Shown: positions 1-8,833, counted from the first letter of the stretch. The stretch: 33,969 nucleotides of DNA from an uncultured Verrucomicrobiota bacterium (GCA_903821635.1 CAIJLV010000126.1:1-33969); one strand, 5' to 3'. Notes: generated by a model not told the origin, from the letters alone. Numbers and translations: made by a program.

Positions 1-22
1 CCAATTTTTTCCAGCGTCCTCA

Positions 23-1222
23 ATGAAACCGCATCGTTCTCGTCCGGCCGCTCGGCCGACTCATCCGGCTGCGCCGCGCGCCGCCCGGCCTGCTCGACCG
101 TCTCACCCTGTCCGGCCGGTTCGCCCTTCCCGGCCCAATTCAGCGGGCCGCGGGCCCGCTTCGTCAACGAACCGCCCCGATCGCACCGACCGCTCCCCTG
201 CCCCATTGCGCCCACCGCGCCCTGCCAATCTACGCCCGGGCCGACCGGCTCGTCCGGCCGGGCCGACCGCGACGCGCCCAAGCCGGCCGGAAAGATCGGC
301 CCCAGGTATCCGGCCCGCGATGCCGCCTGCGCCAACCGCACGAGTCCAACCCAAGGAGGTTCCGCCGGGGCCGGTTCATGGCTTGGCCCGCGTTTTGTCG
401 AAGTTGGGGTTCTGCTCTCGTTCAGAAGCGACTCGGATCATTGAATCTGGCCGAGTGACGCTCAATGAGCGGGTGTGCCGAAATCCGGATCAACCGACCA
501 ACGCCGTGCGGGACCGGATCTCCGTGGACACGATGCCGATTACGGCCGAACCGAAGGTTTACGTGATGCTCAACAAACCCCTCGGCATGGTCGCGTCGAA
601 GACAGATGAACAGGGGCGTTCCTCCGAATTTAGATGCCTGCCTGTCAAGCGAGCCGGGGGCACCTCGGTCGGCGACTTGGATCAACCGTTATTCGGAAAG
701 GGGCAGAAGTTACCCGCGAAGATTACGCTTCCGGAACAGCTTTCGCCCGTCGGACGCCCCGATCAATCGATCGAGGGGTTGCTGTTATTTACCAACGATA
801 ACGAATGGGCCGACCGGATTACCGCCCCGACGAACCACCTCGACAAGACCTACCACGTCCAAGTCAACCGAGTTGCCGACGAGGCATTTTGCCAGCAATT
901 GAAGGCCGGCATCAAGCTGGACGGCGAAACCATGACAGCAAAACGCGTCGCCATCCTGCGGGGGGGGGACAAAAATTCATGGCTGGAGATCACGCTGGAC
1001 GAGGGACGCAACCGGCACCTCCGGCGGTTGCTGAGCGGTTGCGGCGCCGAGGCGTTGCGATTGATCCGAATCGGCGTGGGTTCCCTGCAATTGGCACCGC
1101 TGGCAAAAGGCCAATGGCGCCACCTGACGCTACGGGAGATTGCCGCTCTGCGCGGACTGCCCGCCGCGGCTCCCAAGGTGGCGGCCGAGGAGCCTTCCGG
1201 GCGACGCCCCAAGCGCGCGTAA
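23..1222 (+). CDS. S4-domain rRNA pseudouridine synthase (RsuA/RluB/RluF type) with Pro/Arg-rich N-terminus
   Basis: Converts uridine to pseudouridine in rRNA, so it acts in ribosome maturation. Residues 1-115 are a low-complexity extension rich in Pro, Arg and Ala. An S4 RNA-binding domain follows at about 118-160 (LARVLSKLGFCSRSEA, then ESGRVTLN). The catalytic domain begins around 180 with VYVMLNKPLGMVASK. The active-site motif reads VGRPDQSIEGLLLFTND with the catalytic Asp at 247; the family usually has GRLD, so Leu to Pro is unusual. There is an insertion of roughly 25 residues between the DEQGRSS strand and this motif. The later ITLDEGRNRHLRRL segment is typical of the family. The start is uncertain: an in-frame ATG at 320 would drop most of the extension. 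The gene converges on rpsA. Family is confident; the exact target base is not known. Confidence 0.9.
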   Translation: MKPHRSRPAARPTHPAAPRAARPARPSHPVRPVRPSRPNSAGRGPASSTNRPDRTDRSPAPLRPPRPANLRPGRPARPAGPTATRPSRPERSAPGIRPAMPPAPTARVQPKEVPPGPVHGLARVLSKLGFCSRSEATRIIESGRVTLNERVCRNPDQPTNAVRDRISVDTMPITAEPKVYVMLNKPLGMVASKTDEQGRSSEFRCLPVKRAGGTSVGDLDQPLFGKGQKLPAKITLPEQLSPVGRPDQSIEGLLLFTNDNEWADRITAPTNHLDKTYHVQVNRVADEAFCQQLKAGIKLDGETMTAKRVAILRGGDKNSWLEITLDEGRNRHLRRLLSGCGAEALRLIRIGVGSLQLAPLAKGQWRHLTLREIAALRGLPAAAPKVAAEEPSGRRPKRA

Positions 1223-1324
1223 GTAGCGCTTGCCGGAGGTAAGCTTCGGAGATGCGTATGGAGGCAGGCGCCCAACCACCATTTTCAATCCTGTGCGATT
1301 GATCGCGCAAGGCAGGCGGGCACG

Positions 1325-1352
1325 AAAAAGGCGCGTCCCGAGGGACGCGCCT
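1325..1352 (-). terminator. Intrinsic terminator of rpsA
   Basis: An 11-bp perfect inverted repeat (1329-1339 with 1342-1352) is followed, when read on the minus strand, by five T residues. It lies 27 bases past the rpsA stop codon, in the convergent gap with the pseudouridine synthase gene. Confidence 0.85.
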
Positions 1353-1378
1353 GAGCCACGTAAAACCGTTTAATCGGC

Positions 1379-3055
1379 TTACTTGTTGAGCTTGTCTTCG
1401 AGCGCCGCGAACGCGTGCTCAAGGGCGACGAGGTCTTCGCCGGGCTTGAGCTGATCGAGCATCTTCTGCTCTTCCCGGAGCTGTTCAGGGCTGTAGTTGG
1501 CAGCCTTGATGGACAGACCGATGCGGCGTTCAGCCCGATCGATCTTAATGACACGCGCCGTCACATCGTCGCCGACTTTCAGCACGTTCTTGATCTTGTC
1601 CACGCGCTCTTCGCTGACCTGCGAAATGTGCACGAGCCCATCGATGTCGTGATCGAGGCCCACGAACGCACCGAAGCTGGCGAGTTTGGTAACCTTGCCG
1701 TTCACGAGGTCGCCGACCTTGAAGAACTGCTCGATCCCGTCCCACGGGTCGGTCGAGAGCTGCTTCAGGCCAAGCGAAATGCGCTGGTTGGCCTTGTCGA
1801 CTTCGAGCACGACGGCTTCGACGACGTCGCCCTTCTTCACAGACTCGCTCGGATGATTGATCTTGCGGGTCCACGACATGTCGGAGACGTGGATCATGCC
1901 GTCGAGGCCTTCCTCGAGTTCGAGGAACGCGCCGTAGCTGGTCAGGTTGCGGATGGCGCCCTTGACCTTGGTGCCCGGCGGATACTTCTCGTGGGCGATG
2001 TCCCACGGGTTAGTCTCAAGCTGGCGGATACCGAGGCTGATCTTCTGCTCTTCGCGGTTAATCCCGAGCACGACGGCGTCGAGTTCCTGGCCGACTTTGA
2101 GGACGTCCGAGGGTTTGGCGATGCGCTTGGTCCAGCTGAGCTCGGTGACATGCACGAGTCCTTCGACACCGGGTTCGATTTCGACGAACGCGCCGTAAGG
2201 CACGAGGTTGACAACCTTGCCTTTGACCTTGGCTCCGAGGGGATACTTGGCCTCGATGTTGTCCCACGGGTTGGCGTCCTTCTGCTTGAGGCCGAGGGAA
2301 ACGCGTTCCTTTTCGCGGTTGATGTCGAGGATGACGACGTCGAGCTCTTGGCCGATCTTGAGCAGGTCGGTGGGGTGGCTGAGTCGGCCCCAGGACATGT
2401 CGGTGATGTGCAGGAGGCCGTCGAGGCCGTTGAGGTCGATGAACGCACCGAAGTCGGTGATGTTCTTGACGACGCCCTTGCGGATATCGCCCGGGACGAG
2501 TTCGGAGAGGAGCGAGGAACGGCGTGCGGTGCGTTCGGCCTCGACCAATTCGCGGCGGCTCAGAACGACATTCTGACGGTCCGGGTTGAGCTTAACGACC
2601 TTGAATTCGTAGGTGTTGCCCACGTAGGACGCGAGGTTCTTCGGCGGAACGACATCGACCTGCGACGACGGGCAGAACGCCTCGACGCCGATGTTGATGA
2701 CGAGCCCGCCCTTAACCACGGCCTTGACCTTGCCCTGCACGGTGCCGCCTTCATTGCAGATGCTTTGGATGCGGTCCCAGTTTTGTTGGAATTCGGCTTT
2801 TTCCTTGGACAAGTGAACGTTCCCGTCCTTGTCCTCGGCCCGTTCGATGAGCACATCGAACTGGTCACCGATCTTCACCGTTGCGAAGTCGGCAAACTCG
2901 CCACCGGAGACTACGCCTTCGGACTTGCCACCGATATCGACGAGAACTTCCTTCTGTCGAACTTGGATGACGGTGCCTTTGACGATTTGGCCGGTCTGGA
3001 GGGACGTATTGAAGCCCTTCAGCATCTCGGCGAACTGCTGTGTAGTAACTGACAT
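1379..3055 (-). CDS. rpsA: 30S ribosomal protein S1
   Basis: Binds mRNA on the small ribosomal subunit and helps translation initiation, which matters where Shine-Dalgarno signals are weak. The 558-residue product has six S1 (OB-fold) domains at about 21-87, 105-168, 189-258, 275-344, 361-431 and 448-517, the full-length architecture of the E. coli type. Domains 3-6 carry repeated signatures such as DFGAFIDLNGLDGLLHITDMSW and SLGLKQ. I chose the ATG at 3055 (MSVTTQQFAEML). An in-frame ATG at 3094 would add 13 residues with no family-like content and has no better ribosome-binding site. A strong terminator follows. The opposite strand is open for more than 500 codons through most of this gene; I read that as a shadow of biased codon use. 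Confidence 0.96.
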   Translation of the reverse strand: MSVTTQQFAEMLKGFNTSLQTGQIVKGTVIQVRQKEVLVDIGGKSEGVVSGGEFADFATVKIGDQFDVLIERAEDKDGNVHLSKEKAEFQQNWDRIQSICNEGGTVQGKVKAVVKGGLVINIGVEAFCPSSQVDVVPPKNLASYVGNTYEFKVVKLNPDRQNVVLSRRELVEAERTARRSSLLSELVPGDIRKGVVKNITDFGAFIDLNGLDGLLHITDMSWGRLSHPTDLLKIGQELDVVILDINREKERVSLGLKQKDANPWDNIEAKYPLGAKVKGKVVNLVPYGAFVEIEPGVEGLVHVTELSWTKRIAKPSDVLKVGQELDAVVLGINREEQKISLGIRQLETNPWDIAHEKYPPGTKVKGAIRNLTSYGAFLELEEGLDGMIHVSDMSWTRKINHPSESVKKGDVVEAVVLEVDKANQRISLGLKQLSTDPWDGIEQFFKVGDLVNGKVTKLASFGAFVGLDHDIDGLVHISQVSEERVDKIKNVLKVGDDVTARVIKIDRAERRIGLSIKAANYSPEQLREEQKMLDQLKPGEDLVALEHAFAALEDKLNK

Positions 3056-3178
3056 AACTCGACAAACCAACGGACCGGTTTCAATTCCGGTCATGAATCA
3101 ACCGACTGTAAAACGGGAGCCTGCCGGGCCCAAGATGATGCGCGGCCCTGCGCGAAGACTCCGTGCCTTACTCCACCG

Positions 3179-3196
3179 CGTTGCGGGAGGGCAACG
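3179..3196 (-). promoter_or_regulatory. Hairpin in the presumed rpsA 5' leader
   Basis: CGTTGC and GCAACG form a perfect 6-bp stem around a 6-base loop, reading CCTCCC on the minus strand. It lies about 125 bases upstream of the rpsA start. A role in S1 autoregulation is possible, but only the structure is seen. Confidence 0.3.
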
Positions 3197-3240
3197 GAGG
3201 TTAGAAGTCAGGTAGTGCGTTAAACGGTCTTTTCTCAGCC

Positions 3241-3266
3241 TAAAACGAAGCCGCACACGCGGCCTC
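3241..3266 (-). terminator. Terminator-like hairpin far upstream of rpsA
   Basis: On the minus strand an 8-bp stem with one G:U pair (3259-3266 with 3247-3254) closes a GTGT loop and is followed by a T4 run. No minus-strand gene lies just upstream of it, so it may be an attenuator within a long rpsA leader or the end of a small transcript. Confidence 0.35.
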
Positions 3267-3483
3267 AGGCGGTGCAAAACTAGGGAACCTGGAGGTCTCG
3301 GCAAGCCCTATTTGCCGGCCTTTCACACCCACCGCGCGACGCCAAGACCGAAGCGTGAAAAAGCTGCCGCCAAGGCCGATCCGCCGCTGATTAACCCGTT
3401 CTGATCTTTCGCGTTTCGCGGTCATTGACCTCAGCGGGCAATTGCGGCATTTCCTCTCACTCAATCCAACGCAAAGCTTGACC

Positions 3484-4236
3484 ATGTCTGCTGCTCGCTC
3501 CCGCCTCCCGGTGTCCACCGCCGGTTTCACCCTTATCGAGTTGCTGGTCGTGATCGCCATCATCGCGATTCTCGCCGGCATGCTACTGCCCGCGTTGGGG
3601 CGCGCCAAAGGCAAGGCCCTCGCGATTCGTTGTAACAGTAACCACCGCCAGATTGGACTCGGGATGCACATGTATGCCGACGATAGCCGGGATAACTACC
3701 CGGTTTACAACGACTGGGGAACTTTGGGTGGGAAAAAGGGCCTCATCGAGCTTCACGGGGGGCTGACCGCCGCGACCAATCGTCCACTCAATCGCTATGT
3801 GCCGGCCAACGAGGCGTTCCAATGCCCTTCCGACAAGGGCGATGCCTTACATTACAAATCCGGAAGTTTACCGAAGAAAATCAAGTCCTGCTATGACGCT
3901 TGGGGCAATAGTTACCTGACCGTGTGGGCGGTGGAAACTCTGCGGGTCAAACATGTCACCGGCGATTCGGCCCGGCCGACCGCGCCCGAGGGCAAACCCA
4001 TCAAGACGAGCGAAATCGCCCGCAGCGCCTCCAATAAACTTATCCAGGGCGATTGGCCTTGGTGGGCTGACCGCGACAAGAACGATCTCGCGAGCCAGTG
4101 GCACAACTTCAAGGGACAGTATCGTTTCAACGTCCTCTTTGGCGACGGCCACACCGATTTCTTCCGCTTTCCCAAGGAAGCCGCACAGTGGAATTATTCC
4201 GGCCCGGCACCCGACCCGGGCTTTTCTTGGTGGTAA
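3484..4236 (+). CDS. Pseudopilin-like secreted protein with prepilin N-terminal methylation domain
   Basis: The N-terminus is a class III (prepilin) signal: a short basic leader, then [19 protein letters not shown], with cleavage expected after the Gly before FTLIE. Prepilin peptidase would cleave and methylate the Phe. The rest is a soluble domain of the DUF1559-like class common in Verrucomicrobiota and Planctomycetota: [19 protein letters not shown] in the middle, and [13 protein letters not shown] near the C-terminus, a variant of the H-x9-DG motif with 13 residues between His and Asp-Gly. The start at 3484 is preferred because it gives a normal 14-residue leader; an ATG at 3442 would lengthen it. 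Genomes of this type carry many paralogues, probably type II secretion or pilus related. The exact role is unknown. The neighbouring WYL gene follows 70 bases downstream. Confidence 0.85.
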   Translation: MSAARSRLPVSTAGFTLIELLVVIAIIAILAGMLLPALGRAKGKALAIRCNSNHRQIGLGMHMYADDSRDNYPVYNDWGTLGGKKGLIELHGGLTAATNRPLNRYVPANEAFQCPSDKGDALHYKSGSLPKKIKSCYDAWGNSYLTVWAVETLRVKHVTGDSARPTAPEGKPIKTSEIARSASNKLIQGDWPWWADRDKNDLASQWHNFKGQYRFNVLFGDGHTDFFRFPKEAAQWNYSGPAPDPGFSWW

Positions 4237-4306
4237 GCCCGTGGGTCGGTGGGGACCATTTCCGAGGCTTGCGGTTCCGGCCCCGAACTTGAACCTCCGG
4301 CTAGTC

Positions 4307-5299
4307 ATGAGCGCCCCGAAAGAACTGCCCCGGACCCGTCCGCCCATCGATCGCATGATGCAGATCCATGGCGAACTAGCCGCCGGCAAGTTTCCCAATT
4401 GCTCCACGCTCGCGCGTCAAATTGAGGTCAGCGCCAAAACCATCCAGCGCGACCTCGAATTCATGCGCGACCGGATGAACCTACCCCTCGCGTGGGAACC
4501 GCTCCGCAATGGCTACCATTATACCGAAGAGGTGGAGGGGTTCCCGACCCTGCAAATCTCCGAAGGCGAACTGTTCGCGCTGCTCGTCGCGGAAAAAGCG
4601 CTCCAGCAATACCGCGGCACGCCTTACGAAAAGCGGCTCGTCGGCGCGTTGAAAAAGTTGGAGCGGTCCCTGCCTGGCACCGTGTCGCTCAACCTCGCAG
4701 AGTGGGAACAGACGGTGTCGTTTCGCACCACGGCCGAACCGGTCGTCAACGTGCCCATCATGGAAGCGCTCGCCCAAGCGATGCAAAAACGCGACCAGTT
4801 GCGCCTGCATTACCGCAAACCCGGCGCCAAAAATCCGGAAGCGCGCGTGGTCGACCCCTACCACCTCGCGAACGTCAACGGGGAGTGGTATCTGTTCGCC
4901 TTTGACCACTTGAGGAACGATATCCGCACATTTGTCCCCGGGCGCATCGTGGACGTGGCCAAGACCGGCAAAAGCTTTGCTCGGCCGGCCAAATTCACGC
5001 TGGAGAAACGCTTGCGCGACAGTTTTGGAGTCCGTTCCACCGACGGCAACTTCGCCGTGGAGTTGCGCTTCGAAGAACGGGTCGCTGACTACATCCGCGA
5101 AAAGCGCTGGCATCCGTCGCAGCAACTCAAAGAACTACCCGACGGCGGCGTCGAATTGAGTCTGCAATTAGGCAGTCTCGTGGAAATTCAGCGCTGGGTT
5201 CTCGGCTGGGGGGGCGCCGCCAAAGTCATCGCCCCGCCGGAACTCGCCCAAAGGGTTGCCGCCGCTGCCCAAGCCATCTCAGCCGCCCACGCCGCATGA
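4307..5299 (+). CDS. WYL-domain transcriptional regulator with N-terminal HTH
   Basis: A 330-residue DNA-binding regulator. Residues ~15-65 form a winged helix-turn-helix of the DeoR/HTH_11 type (CSTLARQIEVSAKTIQRDLEFMRDR). Residues ~145-235 form the WYL domain with the signature GEWYLFAFDHLRNDIRTF, a fold thought to bind nucleic-acid or nucleotide ligands. A WCX-like C-terminal extension follows (VELRFEERVADYIREKRWHPSQ). The frame is open upstream to 3953, but that stretch overlaps the pseudopilin gene and encodes no conserved sequence, so the ATG at 4307 is the better start. It is the first gene of a tight set with 4-base overlaps (WYL, small protein, SlyX). Targets cannot be read from the sequence. 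Confidence 0.92.
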   Translation: MSAPKELPRTRPPIDRMMQIHGELAAGKFPNCSTLARQIEVSAKTIQRDLEFMRDRMNLPLAWEPLRNGYHYTEEVEGFPTLQISEGELFALLVAEKALQQYRGTPYEKRLVGALKKLERSLPGTVSLNLAEWEQTVSFRTTAEPVVNVPIMEALAQAMQKRDQLRLHYRKPGAKNPEARVVDPYHLANVNGEWYLFAFDHLRNDIRTFVPGRIVDVAKTGKSFARPAKFTLEKRLRDSFGVRSTDGNFAVELRFEERVADYIREKRWHPSQQLKELPDGGVELSLQLGSLVEIQRWVLGWGGAAKVIAPPELAQRVAAAAQAISAAHAA

Positions 5300-5544
5300 G
5301 CACACCCGTTCCGCTAGCCCCACAACCGCCCACCGGCCAACGCCATTTTTTTACCGGCCCGATCATTAAGACCGAGCTGCTGCTGGAATGGCTGGCCCAA
5401 CACGGCCTCACCGCCTCGACCGCCGAAGCCGAAACCGGAGTCGACCCCGACGATCTCAGCCGCGAGATGCATGTGTTTGTGATCGCCCCCCATTACGACC
5501 GCGCCTTCCAACTCTTCTTCGCCGAACGGGAGGACGAATTTTGA
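5296..5544 (+). CDS. Small conserved-looking protein of unknown function
   Basis: An 82-residue soluble protein. Its ATG overlaps the stop of the WYL regulator (ATGA), and its own stop overlaps the TTG start of slyX (TTGA), so translational coupling is likely and supports it being real. It has a Pro-rich N-terminus, a central helical part (IIKTELLLEWLAQHGL) and a C-terminal segment (MHVFVIAPHYDRAFQLFFAE) faintly like the short DUF2007-type signal-transducing proteins. I do not recognise it with confidence. No membrane segment, metal site or catalytic motif is visible. Confidence 0.7.
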   Translation: MSTPVPLAPQPPTGQRHFFTGPIIKTELLLEWLAQHGLTASTAEAETGVDPDDLSREMHVFVIAPHYDRAFQLFFAEREDEF

Positions 5545-5759
5545 ACTCCACCGAATCCACCCCTCGCCTCGACCGGTTGGAAGCCTCGATCGCCCACTTG
5601 GAACGACAGTTGGACGAGCTGAACGCGGTCGCCGTGGCCCAAGGCAAACTGCTCACCCGCCTCCAGAAACGCCTCGAACTGCTTGGTGACACCGTCGAAT
5701 CTCAAGAATTGGACCGAGTCCGCGGCAATTCGCAGCGGCCACCTCACTGGATGCCTTAG
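5541..5759 (+). CDS. slyX: SlyX family protein
   Basis: A 72-residue protein starting at TTG 5541, overlapping the preceding stop by 4 bases. It is almost all coiled coil with regular Leu heptads (LDRLEASIAHLERQLDELNA, then LLTRLQKRLELL). It ends in a Pro-Pro-His-aromatic tail (RPPHWMP), like the PPHY ending of SlyX proteins. Length and layout match the family, whose molecular function is not established. The only in-frame ATG codes for the second-last residue, so a TTG start is required. Confidence 0.8.
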   Translation: MNSTESTPRLDRLEASIAHLERQLDELNAVAVAQGKLLTRLQKRLELLGDTVESQELDRVRGNSQRPPHWMP

Positions 5760-5841
5760 CCTACTTTACGCCCCTCAACTCAAGGGAGGCGGGCGGGCGT
5801 TACCCCTTGGCGACCCACTCTCAAAGCTTCATTTTTCCACT

Positions 5842-6765
5842 ATGTTCACCCGGTTTGATGGGCTTCCGCCCCTTGCGCTCCTGCTCAGCGCGCTGTCGGT
5901 TTCTGCGGCCGAACTGCGCGTGATGTCCTTTAACCTCTGGCACGGCGGGGACGCAGGTAAACAACCGCTCGCACAAAGCGCCGCCGTCATCCGCGCCGCC
6001 CGCGCTGACTTGGTCGGCTTTCAAGAGAGCCGCGGTTACGAGCACCACGGCATTCGCCCCAACCACGGGCGGAAACTCGCCGAGCTGCTGGGTTGGTATT
6101 ACTTCGAACAGGGCTCCAGTCCCGGTATTGCCAGCCGCCACCTCATCGTCACCTCCACCCCAGGCCGACACGGCGCCACCGTGCGACTGCCCTCGGGCCA
6201 ACTCGTCACCCACTTCAACGTTCACCTGATGCATGCGCCGTATCAGCCGTATCAGTTGCTGAACATCCCGTATGCCGATGCGCCGTTCATCAAGACTGCC
6301 GACGAAGCCATAACCGCAGCTCGCCAAGCTCGGGGCGGCGAAGTGGCGGGGCTGTTGGCCGAAGTAGCGCCAGCGGTCGCTCGGGGAGAAACGATCTTCC
6401 TCACTGGCGACTTCAACGAACCGTCACACCTCGACTGGACTCAGCGGGCCACGCAGGCCGGCAGATGCCCCTTGCCAGTGGCCTATCCCACCACCTTGGC
6501 GGTCATGAACGCCGGCTTGAAGGACTCGTTTCGCACGCTGTTCCCCGACGAAGTGGCCAAGCCGGGAGTGACGTGGTCGCCGCTCACGCTGCCCAGCGAT
6601 CCCAAGGATCATCACGACCGGATTGATTTCGTATTTTTCGCCGGCCCCACGGTGCAGGCAAAACACTGCGAAATCGTCGGCGAATCGGCGAAGTTCGCCG
6701 ACCTCGTGGTGCTGCCCTATCCGTCCGATCACCGCGCTGTCGTCGCCACCTTCCAACTGCCTTGA
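5842..6765 (+). CDS. Secreted endonuclease/exonuclease/phosphatase (EEP) family hydrolase
   Basis: A 307-residue metal-dependent phosphodiesterase-fold enzyme with an N-terminal signal peptide (LALLLSALSVSAAELR, cleavage near residue 23). The EEP active-site series is complete: Asn31 in MSFNLWHGG, Glu62 in VGFQES, Asp190 and Asn192 in LTGDFNEP, Asp262 in DRIDFVFF, and Asp296-His297 in YPSDHRAVV. The substrate cannot be named from sequence: relatives cleave nucleic acids, sphingomyelin or inositol phosphates, and the secreted form argues against DNA repair. The frame is open back to 5683 but overlaps slyX there; ATG 5842 starts directly with the signal peptide. The next gene is convergent, 155 bases away. 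Confidence 0.88.
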   Translation: MFTRFDGLPPLALLLSALSVSAAELRVMSFNLWHGGDAGKQPLAQSAAVIRAARADLVGFQESRGYEHHGIRPNHGRKLAELLGWYYFEQGSSPGIASRHLIVTSTPGRHGATVRLPSGQLVTHFNVHLMHAPYQPYQLLNIPYADAPFIKTADEAITAARQARGGEVAGLLAEVAPAVARGETIFLTGDFNEPSHLDWTQRATQAGRCPLPVAYPTTLAVMNAGLKDSFRTLFPDEVAKPGVTWSPLTLPSDPKDHHDRIDFVFFAGPTVQAKHCEIVGESAKFADLVVLPYPSDHRAVVATFQLP

Positions 6766-6920
6766 AGCGCCATGGGCTGAGCCCCCTGCCCACACTCGCG
6801 ACCCGTGTGCAGCGCTGGCGCCAAAACTGACGGCGCTCGCCACCGTTCAGAAGTGGGCGCAGCGGAAACAGCCCGTAGAGCAAGACCGCCGCCCCTCTCC
6901 TCGCCCTCACCGAACCAACG

Positions 6921-7655
6921 TCAGTCTCGCGGCCACCGCCCCGGCCCGATTCCCTTTCGCGACCGGGGCGGCGAGTCGAGCTGCAGCGGCAAGTCCACCC
7001 CAAAGAGCGTTGGGGCATTCGTCATGCCGCGCTCCGCCCGCGGCGCCAATTGGTCGAAGAAATCAGCAAACCGCAGGCTGCATTGGAGCCGGCGTTGCTT
7101 GCCATCAATCTTCGGATTCACCTGCATCACAGCAGTGTCGAAGGGCGCCAACCGTTTCCGCGCCTGAGCCGCCTTCCGAGTGGTCAACACATCCTGCGCC
7201 ATGTCCTTGATCTGCGCGTCCAACCGTTCGAGGTCAGCCCGGGTTATCGCCCCCCAGAGTCGGCGCCATTGCTCCGGCTCCACCCGCACTGCCTGCACGT
7301 TGACAAAGCGCTTCACGGAGCCGTCCTGCCGCCAGAAACCCACGATCAACAGGAAGGGCTCGCTGATGTCGAACTGGCGGAGCGCATCTCCGAGATCCAC
7401 CGGGGTGTTGAATTTGGCGGCCTTGGGATTCACCGGCACGCCGCCATGATTGCGGTTCGCCTCGGCGGGAACATCCCAGCGCTGCGTGTAAGTGAGCGGC
7501 TGGTAGCCACCGAAAAAGGTCGCTCGAATCCAGTGTTCAAATTCGACGCCGTGCCGCTGCACTTCCCGCCGCACCTCCGGTGGCTGCGCGACGAGTCCGA
7601 ACGCCAAAAGGCAGGGCAGCCAGAGCCGCAAGAATTGGCGCCAGTAAACAATCAC
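6921..7655 (-). CDS. Secreted protein of unknown function
   Basis: A 244-residue protein with a GTG start and an N-terminal signal peptide (FLRLWLPCLLAFGLVAQ). I do not recognise a family. The mature part has a motif-like block around 60-110 (YTQRWDVPAEANRNHGG, then FLLIVGFWRQDG), a helical middle (ADLERLDAQIKDMAQDVL) and a basic Arg/Pro-rich C-terminus. I chose this strand over the competing open frame at 7050-7766 because of the signal peptide and the natural amino-acid composition. It is divergent from the aldo/keto reductase gene with a 107-base shared upstream region. Confidence 0.65.
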   Translation of the reverse strand: MIVYWRQFLRLWLPCLLAFGLVAQPPEVRREVQRHGVEFEHWIRATFFGGYQPLTYTQRWDVPAEANRNHGGVPVNPKAAKFNTPVDLGDALRQFDISEPFLLIVGFWRQDGSVKRFVNVQAVRVEPEQWRRLWGAITRADLERLDAQIKDMAQDVLTTRKAAQARKRLAPFDTAVMQVNPKIDGKQRRLQCSLRFADFFDQLAPRAERGMTNAPTLFGVDLPLQLDSPPRSRKGIGPGRWPRD

Positions 7656-7762
7656 TTCGGCAGCGTATTTTACGGGTGGCTCCGGAGCGATGCCGGATTG
7701 CTCCGCGCCGAACGGATTCCACTTTCACCCGGCCGCGCCGGCTTTCATTTTCGGGCTGCCAC

Positions 7763-8698
7763 ATGAAAACGCTCCGCTTGGGTCGAAGTTCGCTCGTCGC
7801 CTCCCGCCTCGCCTACGGGTGTTGGCGCCTCGCTGGTTCGGAAGGTCAACCGCCAGAACCCACCAGCGCGACCGGCTTGCGGGCAATTCACGCCGCGGTG
7901 GACGCCGGGTTCACCCTTTTCGATCTCGCCGACATTTATGGTGGGGGGCGCTGTGAAGCAATTTTCGGCGAAGCGTTGCGCGACTCACCGGGGCTCCGAA
8001 ACCGTCTGTTGATCGCTAGCAAATGCGGGATCCGGCGGGCGGGTGAACCGGCGGGCGCGCCCGGGCGTTACGATTTCAGCGCCGAGCACCTGATTCGCAG
8101 CGTGGAGCAGTCGCTTCGCCGGCTCGACGTGGAAACGATCGACCTGCTGATGCTGCACCGGCCCGACTACTTGATGGACCCAACCGAGGTCGCTGGCGCC
8201 TTCGGGCAATTGCTCGCCGCGGGCAAGGTTCGAGCCTTCGGCGTGAGCAATTTTCGCCCCAGCCAAGTGACGGCCCTGCAACGAGTGTGCCCCCTGCCGC
8301 TCGTGGTAAATCAGGTCGAAATCAGCCTGTTACAAATCAACGCCCTCGAAGACGGCACCCTCGATCAATGCCTTGCTGAAGGCCTCACCCCGATGGCGTG
8401 GAGTCCGCTCGCGGGCGGACTGCTAGGAAGTCGGGTGCATGGCCTGCTACCAGCCCAACGCAGCTATGATCCCACGCGGGTAAACGCCACGCTGGACCGG
8501 CTGGCGGTCGCCTTGAACTCGAACCGGGAAGCCGTCGCCCTCGCGTGGTTGCAGCGGCATCCCGCCGGCATCCAGCCCGTCGTCGGTTCCGTGGATCCGG
8601 GACATATCCAAGCCGCCGCCAACGCGGATCAGCTCCAACTGTCGCGCGAAGACTGGTATCACTTAGTCACCGCGGCGCGCCCGACGCCCCTGCCCTGA
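7763..8698 (+). CDS. Aldo/keto reductase
   Basis: A cytosolic NAD(P)H-dependent carbonyl reductase of 311 residues with a (beta/alpha)8 fold. The catalytic tetrad is visible: Asp54 and Tyr59 in FDLADIYGGG, Lys87 in IASKCG, and His132 in LMLHRPD. The cofactor region includes FGVSNFRPSQV, NQVEISLL and the late GIQPVVGSVDP segment. Architecture is closest to the YdhF-like oxidoreductases. The frame is open to 7580, but ATG 7763 gives a standard N-terminus (MKTLRLGRSSLVASRLAYGC). The physiological substrate is unknown. Confidence 0.93.
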   Translation: MKTLRLGRSSLVASRLAYGCWRLAGSEGQPPEPTSATGLRAIHAAVDAGFTLFDLADIYGGGRCEAIFGEALRDSPGLRNRLLIASKCGIRRAGEPAGAPGRYDFSAEHLIRSVEQSLRRLDVETIDLLMLHRPDYLMDPTEVAGAFGQLLAAGKVRAFGVSNFRPSQVTALQRVCPLPLVVNQVEISLLQINALEDGTLDQCLAEGLTPMAWSPLAGGLLGSRVHGLLPAQRSYDPTRVNATLDRLAVALNSNREAVALAWLQRHPAGIQPVVGSVDPGHIQAAANADQLQLSREDWYHLVTAARPTPLP

Positions 8699-8833
8699 GC
8701 GCCCCTCGCCGCCAACCGGAATGCGCCTGACGCCAAAGCGAGTCTTCGACGGATTTACCTTCCCCCGATTGGCCTTCACCGCGCATTAATGGGCATGGCG
8801 CTCGTGGGGGGACACTTCGCCGACTTTTTCGTC

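Larger units (their letters stand above)
3056..3483. other. Divergent intergenic region / rpsA leader
   Basis: A 428-base region without a supportable gene separates divergent rpsA and the pseudopilin-like gene. It contains two hairpins on the rpsA side (3179-3196 and 3247-3266). I could not pick a convincing -35/-10 pair for either gene. Confidence 0.5.

Noticed and set aside
1292..1309. 8-bp hairpin after the pseudouridine synthase gene
   Set aside because: There is no T run on either strand and the stem includes a G:U pair with a 2-base loop; not a convincing terminator.
1415..3052. Long open frame opposite rpsA
   Set aside because: It is antisense to a clear six-domain S1 protein, is rich in Asp/Glu/Leu/Val as expected from reversed codons, and has no domain.
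7050..7766. Open frame opposite the secreted unknown protein
   Set aside because: It lacks a signal peptide or motif and overlaps the start of the aldo/keto reductase; the minus frame has a convincing export signal.
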